Source of the DNA: Talpa occidentalis
Taxonomy: Eukaryota; Chordata; Mammalia; Eulipotyphla; Talpidae
Reading direction: 5' to 3'
Length of the DNA stretch: 64,000 nt
Assembly (NCBI RefSeq): GCF_014898055.3
Contig: NW_023601433.1
Coordinates: forward strand, 15,920,141-15,984,140
The position numbers and the translations under genes were made by a program. The notes under the pieces were generated by a model. That model saw only the letters and a list, made by a program, of their open reading frames with translations, made no database searches and had not been told where the DNA came from. Shown here one piece after another: positions 9,781 to 23,210 of this stretch (its first letter is position 1; each line of letters starts with the position of its first letter).

Positions 9781-12700
9781 CCCAACACCACCTATTGTTA
9801 TTCTCTTTATCACTGTTGTCAGTAACGATGTGTGTTAGAAACCACCCAGGACAGTCCCCAAGACGCCGAAGTTCAATAAACACTTGTCAAATATGAGTTC
9901 CGTGTAGAATATGAGGTTCATAGAGGACACACCAAGAACAGAGAAAGGTAACCATCACCTGCCTCCAGGGGAGATAAAACACATCCCAAAAAAGCAGCAT
10001 GCGAAAAATTACAAAGCCTCACAGCAGTTCGGTAAGAAAACAGAGTGCTGGTTAAATATAGATGAGCAAAGAGTATTCAGAGGAGAGAGCAGAAGAGAGG
10101 TGCAGGACTGATGGGGAAGTTTACACAAGACCAGGCATGAGGGAGCCAGAAGGGCCATATAGTGCGACCTGGGGGGCGGGGAGCATCACTGCCCAGACCA
10201 GCAAGGCCTGAGAACCATCCCACCAAAGGGCTTAGGCTGGACTGGGGATAGGAGTCACCAAAGGTTAATAGAAACAGGAGGTCAGAAAGGCTTGAGAAAA
10301 AGCAAAAGGAACAATTGTTTGAAGCCACTACTTCTGGGTGCCCAGTTACTTTGGGCTCTCAGAAGCCCCTCTAGAACCAAGCAGGGAACAGGGCAACAGA
10401 TATGATGGTTACGGAGAATTTTCCCTGCAGCTGTGTGTGGGATGTGCTACATCCCAGAACAGAAAGCAAGAAAACCCACACGATGTAATGAAGACTCTTG
10501 CAAAGATACCACATTATGACAATAAGTCCTTAAGTGCCAAGTCAGGAACTAAGCGGATATGACTTACCATTGGTAATTATGTTGGACAAATTGTAAAATA
10601 ATAAGCATTTATAAACTTAATTCTCCTACCAGTCCTGAACATAGCACAGAGAATAAGTTCTTGAAATAAAAATATAAATAATGAGATGGTAGGAAACGGG
10701 ATGAATGCACAGGAGCCAGTGCATTGTTTCCATGGTGATAGGTGACGTCATCACTCTGCTGACCTAAGATCAGTCTACGGTCTCCGTTTCTTGAATCTCA
10801 TCTGTTGCCTTCTGTGCAAAAGTGATTCCCTTGTCAATAAATTGTCAGAAACAGCCTGACCTAGCACAGAGGCCTCCTTTATTGCAAATCACCTATAATC
10901 TGTAGAAAGTAACTTCAGTGATCCAGAGGTTACTCTAAATGTCCAGACTTTCGACACAAAGAATCTTCCAGACACAAAAGCCAGGGTGTGGTTTTGGTGC
11001 AGGGACCAAGCCATGGAAAGAACAAACACCACTGTGCAAACAGGCTAGTTTAAATTAGAACGGAAAACCCAGCTATGCAGGAATTCCCCACACCTCCTAC
11101 AGCAAATCCACCCAACTCATTCTCCACATGAGCTAATCAATAGCCCGACTCGAGGGAAGGAAACAGAGAAGTCTCATCTTCCAAATCTAAGATTGTGATT
11201 GATGTTTTCTCCTATGGGCCTAAAAGATACAAACTACAACACATCTTTCTGCAGCTGACTGTCACAGGCTGGTCATCTTCTCTTCAGAGTGATGATAAGC
11301 AAGGGAGAGAGTGCCAGACGTGGAAGTCGAAACCGGCCTGAGCAATGAAGGGAAACACAACCAACAGAGCAGATCAGGTGATGGCTACCAGGGGATTGGG
11401 GAGCATGTTCCTATTTATAGAGAGCCACGGGATCCTAGAATCCCCAATGCAGGCCTCTCCTACATCAGGAAGAATCCAGGCATTACTTCCATGTCCTGCA
11501 GACCCCCGTCTCAGAGGCAAGCGGACCTTCCTGCGTGCTCTCATGTACACTGTTCTGGCCCTGGATTGCTCATGTGTAGGTCTGGGCATAGCTGTTCTTG
11601 CCTCCTGTGCAACAGCTCATGATCTCTGTTCTTCATTGCTGCGGCATGCGAGCCAAGCACATGAAACCTCAAGGAACATGGACTACAGGGACAGAGCACA
11701 GACCACAGAGGAAAGTGACAACCCTGTTTAGTGTAGACTCGTCTGAATGCCATTTGGACACCTGTGTCGGCCCGACCAGGAACTCAGTTTGATACTGCCC
11801 CCGTCATGCCAGAAACTGAATGGGCATGGTTCAATTTCATGCTTCTAATCAGGCACAAAAACATCATCCAAAAGTCCTTAGCACAGTGATTCAAGCAATT
11901 GCTGCTAATTATTAAAATGGTTACTATTCAAATTTTATTTATACTTTAATTTTTATGCTCAATTTTACAACACTGGTGTGTAAAAAGCTAAGTATAAAAT
12001 ATTCTGACCTGAATGACTGAAGACATTAAATAATGACTATTTACTATCATCCCAACACAGTGTTTTAAAACTACCTTGAGGAGTGAACACATTGATTGCT
12101 TCATTGCATCTTATTATCTCACCCCGACAGCTGTTTCTGTGCCAAAATACGTGAGTTCATCGGCCTGGATATAGTTATTCTAAGGAAGGTTAGTCCTGAC
12201 TACTAACTTTACAAGCTAGTTCAAGAAATCAAGACCGTCAGATGGGCATGGAAAAAGGTTAAAAGCAAAAACTAACCCAGTAGTTAATGTCATAAGCAAA
12301 ACTGGCCACTCCCAACCATGACTGATCATCAGAATCCGTATTATCTGTCACCACAGGATCACCTGCCATCGGCCACACCTGTTTGTCTCCAGGCTCTCAG
12401 ATCATCACTGCGATCATCAGGTGTGGTGCAATTTGAGCTGAAATAACTGAAGGTACAAAGGTGCTATGACTTACGACATCAGACTGTAACACCCGGCATT
12501 GATTTCAGGGCATCGAGAGACCCACAGGATCATTAAAACCTAGCAATTGTCCAACCACCACACCCCAAAAGGTATTAGATTTTACTTCAACCACAAATAG
12601 TCTTTTTTAGGAACACTGAGAGTTCTCTCATTCATTAATGTCCACATTACTTCTTTTTAGGTCTTCTTTACACCTATACAGACAGCCATATACACAGAGC

Positions 12701-12848
12701 CTAAGCATTTACTTCAAACAGAAGAAATTTTTTCTCAAATCTAAAACTGAAATAGAAGAAGCTGGAGGGAAAGCTGTGGGATAAAGATGAAGTGTCAGAA
12801 TGGCAACATATAAAGCCAGAGAAAGGAGTCCAGTTGATGTCCCAAAGA
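9781..12848. other. Intron sequence without a gene
   Basis: Moderate-GC, apparently unique sequence with the CRE palindrome at 10743. The frames at 11311-11731 do not resemble a known protein. Nothing else is supported. Confidence 0.65.
10743..10750. promoter_or_regulatory. Consensus CRE palindrome TGACGTCA in intron 3
   Basis: A perfect 8-bp cAMP response element (GGTGACGTCATCAC context) lies in repeat-free intronic sequence. It contains a CpG in an otherwise CpG-poor region. CREB/ATF binding is inferred from the motif alone. Confidence 0.35.
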
Positions 12849-12861
12849 CTCAATTAGTTTT

Positions 12862-13140
12862 TTTTTTTTAAATCTTTTTTAAAGATTTATTTATTCATGC
12901 ATACAAGAACTTGAGTACAGGCCAGATGTGCAGGAGGGTGAGAGGATTCACCAGAGACAGAGTGGGGAACAGAACAGACAGCCTGACAGAAATACACTGC
13001 TGAGGGGAGCAGCGGGTGAGATAAGAGGTCTGCCGCACCATGTGGGTATCTCCACCAACGGCCGGGATCAAACCCATGCTGCAGAGGCTACGGACAACTT
13101 CGCAGTGCTGCACTCAACTGTCTGCGCCACCGGGGAGGCC
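12862..13140 (-). repeat. tRNA-derived SINE, variant A, reverse, with 13-bp TSD
   Basis: This is a full-length reverse copy with a perfect direct repeat CTCAATTAGTTTT at 12849-12861 and 13141-13153. The perfect TSD suggests a fairly recent insertion. Confidence 0.94.
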
Positions 13141-13153
13141 CTCAATTAGTTTT

Positions 13154-14389
13154 CTTATATCAGAAAGTCCTTAAAGAATTTTTCTCTCATCATCGAGTCA
13201 CATAAAGCACTCAAAGGTGGGATTCAAGCCAGATCTTCCCGGGGATGCAAAACAGTCCAACATTTCACATGTGAGCAAACAGTCGCTCTCACACTTTCCT
13301 GTTCTTTCCCTCTACCACAAGGTCTTCACCATTTGGAAATGGGTGGCTCCTGGCTGAAAGAGCCAGTGGGGCTGAACCTCTAGAAATGGGCACAATAGCA
13401 CACACCCCAAATGCCCTCCGTGCTCCCTGTTGGACACCATCTGTCTCATGACTCAAGGCTCCTTAAGTGAGCCCACAGAGACACCAAGAAAGTCTAACTG
13501 ACAGATTTTGGCTGCACTCTTGGGGGTCTTGAGGATTTTGCAGGAAGAGATCAGAGCTCCTTGAGGATCCCAGCCCTGCCGGGTCTCAGGTGATCCTTCC
13601 AACTACACCACCACCCAACTCAGTGTTCCATCTACTCTGATGGCTAGGAAAGAGGTGAGCATTCTTGAAACTGGAATGTAATCTTTTTAATGAGCCCCAG
13701 TATATGCTGGCCCCAGGCAGTGAATCGTCTACATCTTCCCTCACCTCATTTCATTTTCCCTTTGCTCAATTTGCTCCCTCTAGGGAAGGTGTCCTCAATC
13801 TGAATGGTTCATTAGAATAAACTTGCAAAATTCAACCCCAGAGACTGGAGAATTCACACCATTGGATTAAGGGTGGGTGGGAGGGTTGTGGCTGCTGGGG
13901 TCAGACGGCTTTAGGAACTAATGAACTAGCCAACAAAATGGAGACTAAGACACCAATTCATTGAAATCTCTTGGATTGCAGGTTTATAAAAGACAGAATT
14001 TGAAAATGCAGGCCTAAAAGGTGAGACAGCATAAGTAGAAGGAATCACAAGCCAGTAGGATGAGTTGCCCATCCTGTTTGAATAGGTGGGCTAAATCATG
14101 GACTGACAAGTCCTTCCAGTTTAGCCCAGCATGAGGCGGCCCACCATGACCATGAAGTGGCATGACAGGTAAAAACATTAGATCCTGACTAATGATTGTC
14201 TCACAATTTCTTGGAGGGAGAAGGCCAGGAGCTCACATGCTAGGTGTGCTGTAACAGCTTCTACACATGCCTGGTCATAGCCCAACCCAGAGCAAGCTAT
14301 AATGCTGCTGCTCTATCTCCCCCTCGTATCTCATGGACTGGCCCTTTATTTTTTGTTGTTGTTGTTGTTGTTGTTTTATTTCTTTTCTG
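13154..14389. other. Intron sequence without a gene
   Basis: Apparently unique sequence ending in a (TTG)n run at 14353-14375 next to the old L1. No gene signal is seen. Confidence 0.65.
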
Positions 14390-14886
14390 AGAATTTTTAA
14401 AATTTATTTTTATTTCCTTACATCATTCATTTTTGTACAATATTTGATTTCTCCCCTAAGGAATAGTCCCTACAACAGTTCTTCCACCACCACAGCACCC
14501 GTGAACCATCTCCATAGTCCCTGTGCTCTTTCTTCCACTGTTTTGACCCCTCTCGTTCCCCCTCCCAAGCTGTAGGCCTCAGATCTCTGGTCAGCCTGCG
14601 AGTTTTGTCATCTTCCTGACCCTTGGTTCAATATCCCTATTTTCTACCTACAAGTGAAACTATCCAAGATTTCTTTTTCCTCCTGATTTATTTCACTGAG
14701 ACTAATCCTTCCAGATCCATCTATGTTGCTGCAAATAGCATGGGTTTATCTTTTTAATCATTGAGTAATATTCCAATGTGTATGGATACCACATCTTCTT
14801 GATCCACTCCTCTGTCTGGTGCATTTGGGGTGTTTTCAGGCCTTAGCTATTGTGAATAGTGCTGAAATAAACATTGGGGTGCAGGA
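14390..14886 (-). repeat. Old L1 3' end, reverse
   Basis: The minus strand reads as L1 ORF2 3' end and 3' UTR. On the plus strand this appears as TTAGCTATTGTGAATAGTGC near 14845 and the AATATTTGATTTCTCCCC block near 14438. A (TTG)n run (about 14353-14375) lies just beyond its tail side. No TSD was identified. Confidence 0.75.
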
Positions 14887-15299
14887 CCTGCCCTTTAAAT
14901 ATCTCCTCCTAACTCCCATTAGAGAGCCAGGTTATATTCCCCTTTCCCAGACTAGATTCATGTATGAGTCTTTGTAATGAAGCCAACTATTGCTCTCTGG
15001 TGAATTCTTTCCCTAGAGGGCAAGGACCCACTCTTTTTTTAGGGGGGCAGTAACAAAGATGTTAGAGACATTGAGGCCTTCTGGTTGGTTATCTTTCTGG
15101 GTTACTTGGGGTCTTGAGGGAACTACACATCATGCTGTAAAAATTAAAACTGGTCTCTTACTTTACTTCTTATATGTGATCAGGACCGTGGGGGGAAATT
15201 CTAAAGCAATATATTCAATGAATTTTACACTAGCCTTCCACCTTCGCATTTGACAGAATTTCAAGATTGGTAGCATCTTCATCTTCACACAGCATCTTG

Positions 15300-15425
15300 G
15301 CAATACTTTTAATTTTTATAAAAGGGGAAACTGAGGACCAAGGCAAAGTTATTCATTCAGAAATATGATGAGTAACTAGAGAGGGGAAAGTCACAGGACT
15401 GAGGGTTCAGACTCTATTCACTCAG
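15300..15425 (-). repeat. Possible MIR-type fragment
   Basis: GGGGAAACTGAGGACCAAGG followed by AAGTCACAGGACTGAGGG resembles the antisense of a MIR core. The rest is too diverged to align by eye. Confidence 0.4.
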
Positions 15426-16849
15426 AAGTGATTGGCTGGATCCAAGGGCTTGCCTTTGATACTCTGACACTGTCAAAATCAGCCTTGTCTAGCCTTAGGT
15501 TGCTCTGCTCAGCTATAATTGTTACAGTCTTTGTTGCCCAAAGCTTTGCCTGAGGGACCTATCAACTTCACACTATTTTGGATTTTATCATTCATTTCCC
15601 AGGAGAGTGACCTCATTTCAATAATAATACAGAAGCACTCAACCTTAAGATTGTTAGAGTAGCTTCCAAATGTCACTCAAAGGGCCTTTGTACTTCCACT
15701 GAGAACAGTTTTAGTTCTCTGCCCATTTATAAGGAAAAGGAGGGCATCAAAGAGTCATATAGATCAGAAAAAACTCATAAGAAAATTATACTAGATTCGA
15801 AGAGAAATTTGTTGAACTAATATTCTCATTAGCATGTTTACAAAGTCATAATGTAAAATTATACGGTGCTTTGAACAAGCTTATATATACTTTCCCTATG
15901 ATGAAATAATTTGAGTCTTTTGAATGTTGCTATAGACATCTTCCTAATCCTACATCCTGATAAGTATGGATTCCTGATAATTATGGGCTTATAACAAACC
16001 CCCACCTAGGGTGGCTGTTCCTACACTAAGAAATCCCACATTGAAGCATTTATCAGCTATAATTTTGCAAACAATCAGCTTCTCAGTTTTAACGTAAGCA
16101 AGTATTTATCTCCACATATACAGAAATAGGAAGACACACTTGAGCAGGCACCAGTGGGAAGAGGAGGTGGGAAAATGTGGACACACAGCTAACCTCCAAT
16201 CATTGTTGTTATTCCCCTGAATATTGAGGAACAGCATAGTCCTGTTGGCAGGTTATCCTTCTGGGTCATAACTTAGGGTCTTGGTGAAACAGGATGGGCA
16301 TCATTGCCTACTATATCTGTCTCTGTCCAACCCTTAGGCAAACCAGTGCCTACAATTCCTATGTTAAAAAGAGAAATTGATCAAAAGGTTGATATCAAAA
16401 AATGCACCAGTGTTCCCTGAATTTGTTTTAAATAAGAATGTTCAAAACAAACGGAATAGCCATGGGAAGGAGCAAATTCTTAAGCAGGTCATCTTGCAAT
16501 CTGGAAGCATCCATTTTCAATTTTTTTTTTTTTTTACAATTTCATCTGCTGCCACATTCCACATGTTCATCACCCCTCCATTCTGGCTCTTCTCCAACAA
16601 GCCAAGCTTTTCATATTTAATTTTTTTAACTTATGCAGAACTCTGAGAACACCCTTCTCCCAGAGAACATTCTGCCCATCTTTGTAAAATGTCATGTGTT
16701 CTGCAACACATTCTCTTCTCTTCCATGCAAAATGAACCTACTGGTATCAATGGGTCCTCTCCCCTGGGCTATGCCAGCAGGAACACAAGACTTTGCCAAA
16801 GTTGGCCATGACCTGCCAGAAGCAAATGGCAGTGTTATTTCTGAGGACA

Positions 16850-16940
16850 GATGTCATTCCTTGTTCATCCCTGTCCTTACAGTGCCTACCACTGTGCCTG
16901 ATACACTCAAGAGCTAGTGTTGCAGAAATAAATTCTAGCC
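16850..16940 (+). repeat. Possible LINE-2 3' end remnant
   Basis: CCTACCACTGTGCCTGATAC, ACTCAAGAGC and AGAAATAAAT appear in the order of the L2 3' terminal region. A similar partial motif (GATGCTCAATAAATATGTGT) occurs near 26125. Confidence 0.45.
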
Positions 16941-17126
16941 TTTTACCCAGGCAGGGAAAGAACAAGCAGTACTTTAGGAATGGTGAGGCCAGGAGAGTTT
17001 TATTACTCATGCATGAGTTCTCAGACCTGGGTAGCCCCATAAGGTCTGAGCACTGGTCTAGAGACAGAGTTTCTTTTATACACAACCACTTTACATTGAT
17101 AAAGTTGGTTAGTTAGCAAACAAATT

Positions 17127-17423
17127 ATTTTTTTAATATTTTGTTTTCTATAATTCTTACATCATTTTTCATCTTTGCACAATGTATGCAATTTCATTTT
17201 GGTTATATTCCCCCATACAATTGCACCCCCACCTTATTTTGACTCTAGTTCTTCTTCTCCCCACCCTTTCTTCCTCCCCTCCCCCCAATAGTGTGTCTCT
17301 GGTTTATAGTTGCTTGTTGATTTTGATTATTACTTTGTATTGATTAGTTTTTTTCCTGGTCTCTTATTTAGGTTGTTTCCATACCTTAGCTATTGCAAAG
17401 AGTGCTGCTATAAACATAGGCGT
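17127..17423 (-). repeat. 5'-truncated, internally deleted L1, reverse, with TSD
   Basis: The reverse copy shows the same 3' UTR seen at 35.65 kb (TTGCACAATGTATGCA, CATACAATTGCACCCC, TGTGTCTCTGGTTTATAG). At about 17369 it jumps directly to an ORF2 segment (TTAGCTATTGCAAAGAGTGC), skipping sequence present in the fuller copy at 33.05 kb. A near-perfect 12-bp repeat, AGCAAACAAATT at 17115-17126 and AGCATACAAATT at 17424-17435, marks the insertion. The joined fragments therefore arrived as one unit. Confidence 0.85.
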
Positions 17424-17879
17424 AGCATACAAATTCTTGACACAGGAAAAGGGGAAGGATACAGATCTTCCAGGATGGCCTGGGAGATCAATCAGCCTAG
17501 CAGACGGCCAGACCTTGTTTAGATATGCTTATTAAGGAAGCAAACTTATTATTTACTTTACATTTCCAGGTCTATGACTCTTTTACAGGGAAAGATTTCT
17601 TTTTCTAGCAGTTCCCTTTCACTAGGTGTAGGATGACAGGTTCTTAGGAAGAGGAGCCTTATTTCCTGGTGTGCCACAAATGAGACTAGATTTCTACTGG
17701 CTTTTGAGGGGCTTCAACTGATCCTATATCTTCCTAAGAATGGCTATAACTTTAACTGTCTTCCCAGAGACCATTCAACTCATTCAGATAAGTTCATGCA
17801 TCCAAAGTGAAAATAAGCTAAACATTCACCTCATAGCAAGCAACAGATAATAATGATTATAGGTGAATTATTTCTTATT

Positions 17880-19300
17880 TGTTTTGATACAGAAATTATT
17901 TCAGACTTAAACAAACAGCACAAAACTAGTAGAAAATTATTCCATGCACCATTTGCCCAGCTTCCTGCAATGCTAACATCACACAAAACTGTAGTAACAT
18001 GATCAAAGCCAAGAAATCAACAAATGGTACCATATTATTGAATCAATTACAGGCCTTTTCAAGTTTCCACAAATATCACTTTCTGGACTAGGATCCAAAC
18101 CAGGATCACACATGGCATTTAGTTGCCAGTGTTCCTAGTCTTGTTGAATCTTGAACCCGACGCTTCAGTCTTCCGAGGAGTACTGGCCAGGTGTCCTGTG
18201 GAGTGACCACAAATGAGGTCTGTCTGATATTTCCTTGTGACTGCACTTGGGGCCAGAATATCAAAGGAGCCAGGCTGTGCATACCCTTCTCAGGACATGG
18301 ATCAGAAGGCACAAGGAGTCCACTCTTGCCATTGCCAGAAAGGTTCACTTGCATGTTTCATTAAGCTGCTGTGTGTAGGGTTTCTACACCGCAAATTCAC
18401 TGTTCTTTCTTTTTATAATTAATAAATATCTTATGCGGAGTTACTGTGACACTGTGTAAATATTTTGTTTTTCCTTAAAACTTCACCTACTAACTTTAGC
18501 ATGTGCTGATCATTTTGTTAGTGGGATTGCCAAATGGTGCTTTTCTAAATCTATCATCCCCTACAATATTTATTTGCAAATCCTTTATTTATTTATCTAG
18601 ATAATTATTTACTAAATCACCTATATGGACCATAATGGGCACCTTATTCCATGGATTATTTTTAGTCCTACAGGTTGTAGTCCCTCTCTGTCATTCTCTT
18701 ACTGTCATCCTCACATTTGACCACTGACAAGCCCTTCAACTTTGTAAGAGGTTTGCATCATTTTAAACACTTTCTTTATCTCTAGTACAGAAAGATATTC
18801 CAGATTCATCTGGTACTCTTCCTTTCTAAAATCAGCTATTATTTCAAGGAGGTTTGATTCATTTATATTGGAGAATCTTAAAATCCAAGATCTGGAAGCT
18901 AGGGCTACTAATGGCCACTGAAGCGTCACTGATTCTTGGCACAGGGCACAGAGCTGGGACATTCATGTCATGCACATACAACCACACTCTACACACCTAC
19001 CCCCCTTTCTGTATCTGTATCTACATGTACATTAAAAACCCACATGTTTACATATTATATGTGCTTACATGTATTACATGCTTACATGTATTATCAAAAC
19101 CCACATGCTTCTCATCCAGGCCATCTCCTTGTCCTTGCTTGTCAATTCTTTGACAATAAGAAACCCGGTTTTCATTACCCACAATATATTTATTTGTTGA
19201 AAATAATTTTCAGAAGTTCTAACCCATTCATCTGTAAGAAACCGAAGTATAATATCTGTACTAAACAGAATACGATTATTGCCTTAGCGTCTATGGTCAA
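17880..19300 (-). repeat. Ancient L1M-type 3' UTR region, reverse
   Basis: The stretch resembles the long 3' UTR of old mammalian L1 subfamilies in reverse. It contains a CCAGCTTCCTGCAATGCTAA-type block, TTCAAGTTTCCACAAATATC and GTTAGTGGGATTGCCAAATG. A sister sequence occurs at about 31690-31900. Ends are approximate and no coding remnant is evident. Confidence 0.65.
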
Positions 19301-22300
19301 AATACTGCTTTTTAAGTTGCCTGAATTAAGTATTAATCCCTCCCTCAACCCCAAATCTAAAGAGAGCATTCAAACTGGAAGGAGAGACATTCTTATGAAG
19401 GAAAAACAGGAATTCTCCTGTCTAATGGCATCTCCTATCTTAGTTATTAGGTGAGGCTAATTAATTCAGCTGTGTCAATAAAACCAAAAAGCCAAGTGCC
19501 ATTAAATCTTAATTCTTCCAATGTAACAGCACTGCTGGGCAAGACCCTGCACTCATTGAGTTCCCAAGTATCTGGAGACTGTCATCTTTCAGCACATGCT
19601 TCCCAATGTCAGCCTGGGGTGATCTCCACTCTGACATGCATACTGGGTCTCTATGGGGCATAGCTAGAAGACACACCACTTCTGCTGAGACCCAAGCACA
19701 AGGACACGCTTATCTACAAGAGGGGCTGGGAAATGCAGTCTACCACAGACTCAAAGGAGAAGAAAACATGGATTTAGAGAGCAGGTAATTGCCTTGCCAC
19801 ACTGCACACACTGGCAATGCAAGATGTTCCTAAGAGAGTTACATCTATATCACCAGTTTTCCAAAATGTTCTGACTGTAGTATTCTATAAACATCATTAA
19901 TTCATTTCAGCTCTCCTCACATCCTTGCTCTAGGACTGTCCTCAATCTTTCAAATTAAAAGGACTCTCACATTTCCATTTGTGTGTCATTTTTCAAAATG
20001 TATCTCTGATCCTTTCTAGATATATCAGCCAATATGCCACAGATGACTTTTGTCTAGTCCTTTATAGAGGCCAGGCTTCACCTTAACCAATTTAAATGTA
20101 TCTGGTAATATAAATTCCGTTCACAATGTGCAATGAAAATGTAGCTTCCTACATGGCTCTCCTTGAGAACATTCACCTTTTTTGGGCATTATAAAAATAC
20201 CCCTACAAGAGTATGCATGAGTGGAATTAGTCTGAGTCAAACATTCAACTATAAGATAATAGGTGGATTCTTTTTTCAAAAAAACTCGCCTTTCAGATCG
20301 CACTAACCTTTTTTGCTCTTCTCCATGAGGGCATCTGTCCACCCAGCAGTGGGAGGGAGCAGGGATGGCCCAGGTGCATTCTCATGGTCTCTGGTGCACA
20401 GAATGTTCAAACTGGACATGCTGAGCATGGCTGCCTCCAGCTCATCTCCAGGTCTGATGCACAGGCTACATACAAAACCCCAGAGTCCTCGATTTCACAG
20501 TCCGGACCACCAGTCCTGCCCAGAGTCCTCCCTGTTCATCCTTCTCCTTGGCTCACACAGACTTGGGGTGTGTTCGCTGCCCCACCAACCATCAACTGCA
20601 CCTCTCCACCAACCTGCATATGCCACTTAAACAAAGACTCCAAGCAGAATTGGGGGGATTCCTGGAGCCCTGCAACCTTTGCACACGGCTCTTGCAGAAG
20701 CAATCACCAGGCTAATCAGGGACCAGGTGCCAGAGTGCATTGTGCACGAGTGGGTGTTTTGAATTCTCAGAATGCCACTTCTCCCCACAAATCCATGAGC
20801 CAAAATGGCTCTGGTCCAGCTTTCTTTCCTCAAGGCAAAAGTGTTACATTTTCTGTTCTCCAAGCCCTCAACATCCTTCCACCAGGGATCTGCAGAATTT
20901 AGTTCCTCACTTTCTCCAGGTACACAGCCACATTTTACCCAAGCAGTGGGGGCTCCCCTGAGCTCAGCTTCCCATCACATCCATGGTCTTAACTTGTGCC
21001 TTCATTGGTGGTTTGTCTTCACACACTGTCAGCTCCAGCATGGCAAAGACAGTGCAATGGCCCCTGATGTTACTCTAGATGTAAACCTAGAATAAGGCTA
21101 GCACATGAGAAATTCTCAGCAAATACCATACACAGAAGTTGAACACATAAACTCCCTTGCCATCTCAAGGAACAGGAATCTCCTCTATAGACTTTTGAAA
21201 GGAATACCAACACACACAAAATGAATTTAGAAAAAGCCTGGCTTTCAAATCTCTTGAATTCCAGGGGTGTCTTGCAAATTTCTGCTTTGACAGTTCAACT
21301 AAGAAAATATATTGTTTCCTTCAGTAGATTTTGTTCCTTTTCCTGAAATCCTAACACCCACTGATTCAGTGAAGAGGAACGTCTAGAACAATAAGATTTA
21401 CAGCATGAAAACTAGTTTTCCTGGTGGGCATGTGCAGCACTGCCACAACCCTGCATCTGGTGGTAAGAGAGAAGGGAACTGTGTTGCAGAGACTGGAGCA
21501 CCTGGCCCCAGGCCATCAAGGTGCACAGGGAAGGGTGGGGCTGAGCCCTCCTTTATCTCACTCAGACTCTTAACACTCTCAGTCACTGCTCTTTGTATTT
21601 TAAAGTCATTTTATTGTTTCAAATTGTTTTCTGGGTTCTGCACATGTATTCAGAAATAATTTTATGAGCAGTAGTATGAAATAGGAGGTCAGAATAAAAA
21701 TGAAAAACCAGATGCCTGAACTTAAATCCTCCATCTCCATTTTGCTGGCTACACAATATGGCACAAATTACTCAATCCAATTGTATCTCAGTTTTGCAGA
21801 GATGAAAAAGGGTTAATAATAAAATATATTCCCCATAGGACCATTGTCGCAATAAATTAATTCATACATACAGCATATCACTTATAAAAGAAACTTGCAA
21901 ACAACTCATCAAGCAATCTTGAATAAAATTTGAGTTCACATTTAGCCTTACTGGTAAGATCCCTTCAGCTACTATTGCAAAGTCCCTTTCCTTTTCAACA
22001 CAGTAACATGAATGATGCAATCTCCTTTTAAATCTTTGTAGCAAATCAATGATACTATTTTCATCCAAAAGTTATGTTTGCAATCGACACCGATTTCACA
22101 GTTTTACTTGTTTTAATAATGAAATTATTTGGAACATAAGCAAGCCATTAAACACAATAATAAAGGAAATCACCACAAAACAAAACAAAACAAAAAAAAA
22201 CCAATATATATATACATAAGAAGAAAACAAAACAGCAGACATCCAAACAAGCAATGTTTACTATGGGGAGCAGTTCATTTCAACTCAAGTTTTCAAAAGA

Positions 22301-22942
22301 CTTCTTCCCACCAATGAGAGAATGATGGCTCACTGTATAGAGCTCTTGCTAGAATAATATCCTTGTTGAGTTCATGACTTGAATAAAACCCTCATGAGAT
22401 TTGCCTGCTCACTAGGTTTCACTTTGGAGTTCACATAGGGGCCTTCAACACCAGCAGCCCCTTCTAGGGATACACAGGGAAAGCAGGGAAGCCACAGACC
22501 CACACTTGCATGCAGGCCAACAGGAGGCCCACTTTTGCACCCTCGTATGAAATTCAACTAAACAGAACTGAGTTCAACACCTATAGCCTTTTTCTCCACT
22601 TATGTATATTCTTGACCTGAATTTTTCTTTCTGTATGGGATGTTACATTCAGTAATGCTAACTGCAAAGAGCTCATATCTAAGTTCAGCAAACATACAAA
22701 CATAAAAGAGATAGGCAGGAGCATTTTCACCCAGAAAGTGGAAACTGCACACCACTTAGTACTGTTCTTCAAAAGATGACAGAAACCTCTGTCTCCTGCA
22801 CAAAGATAATGTGGTTGAGGCAGGTTAACTGATGTGTGTGTGTGCGTGTATCAAGTTAATTTCCCAGGAAAAAAGGGTCAATGGAGAATTTTAATTCTTA
22901 CGAGAAAAAATCACTTCTCATAGTTAGATCAAAAGAATAATA
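19301..22942. other. Intron sequence without a gene
   Basis: Mostly unique sequence. It is relatively GC-rich at 20310-21060, where several overlapping frames occur on both strands without a recognisable domain. A MIR lies at 21690. An AAAACAAAACAAAACAAAA-type run occurs near 22180. Confidence 0.65.
21690..21870 (+). repeat. MIR-type ancient SINE
   Basis: The order of blocks (GCACAAATTACTCAATCC, TGTATCTCAGTTTTGCAGAG, then a GGACCATTGTCGCAATAAAT block) follows the MIR consensus pattern in degraded form. Boundaries are approximate. Confidence 0.55.
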
Positions 22943-23210
22943 GGGCCTCCCCTGGCGGCGCAGGTGGTTGAGCACAGTGCTGTGAAGCTGTCCACAGCCT
23001 CTGCAGCACCGGTTCCATCCTGGCCAGTGAGAATCCCACATGGCACAGCAGACCTCCCCTGCCTCGCCCGCTGCTGCCCGCAACAGTGTATTTCAGTCAG
23101 TCTGCCTGTTCTGTTCCCCACTCTGTCTCTGGTGAATCCTCTCACCCTCCCGCACATCTGGCCTGCACCCCAGTTCTTGTATGCATAAATAAATAAATCA
23201 TTAAAAAATA
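22943..23210 (+). repeat. tRNA-derived SINE, variant A
   Basis: This is a full-length forward copy with head GGGCCTCCCCTGGCGGCGCA, internal GAGCACAGTGCTGTGAAGC and a (TAAA)n tail. No convincing TSD was found by eye. Confidence 0.91.

Noticed and set aside
18936..19454. A 172-codon plus-strand frame
   Set aside because: It lies largely within ancient L1 3' UTR-like DNA, and its translation (Thr/His/Tyr-rich) looks random.
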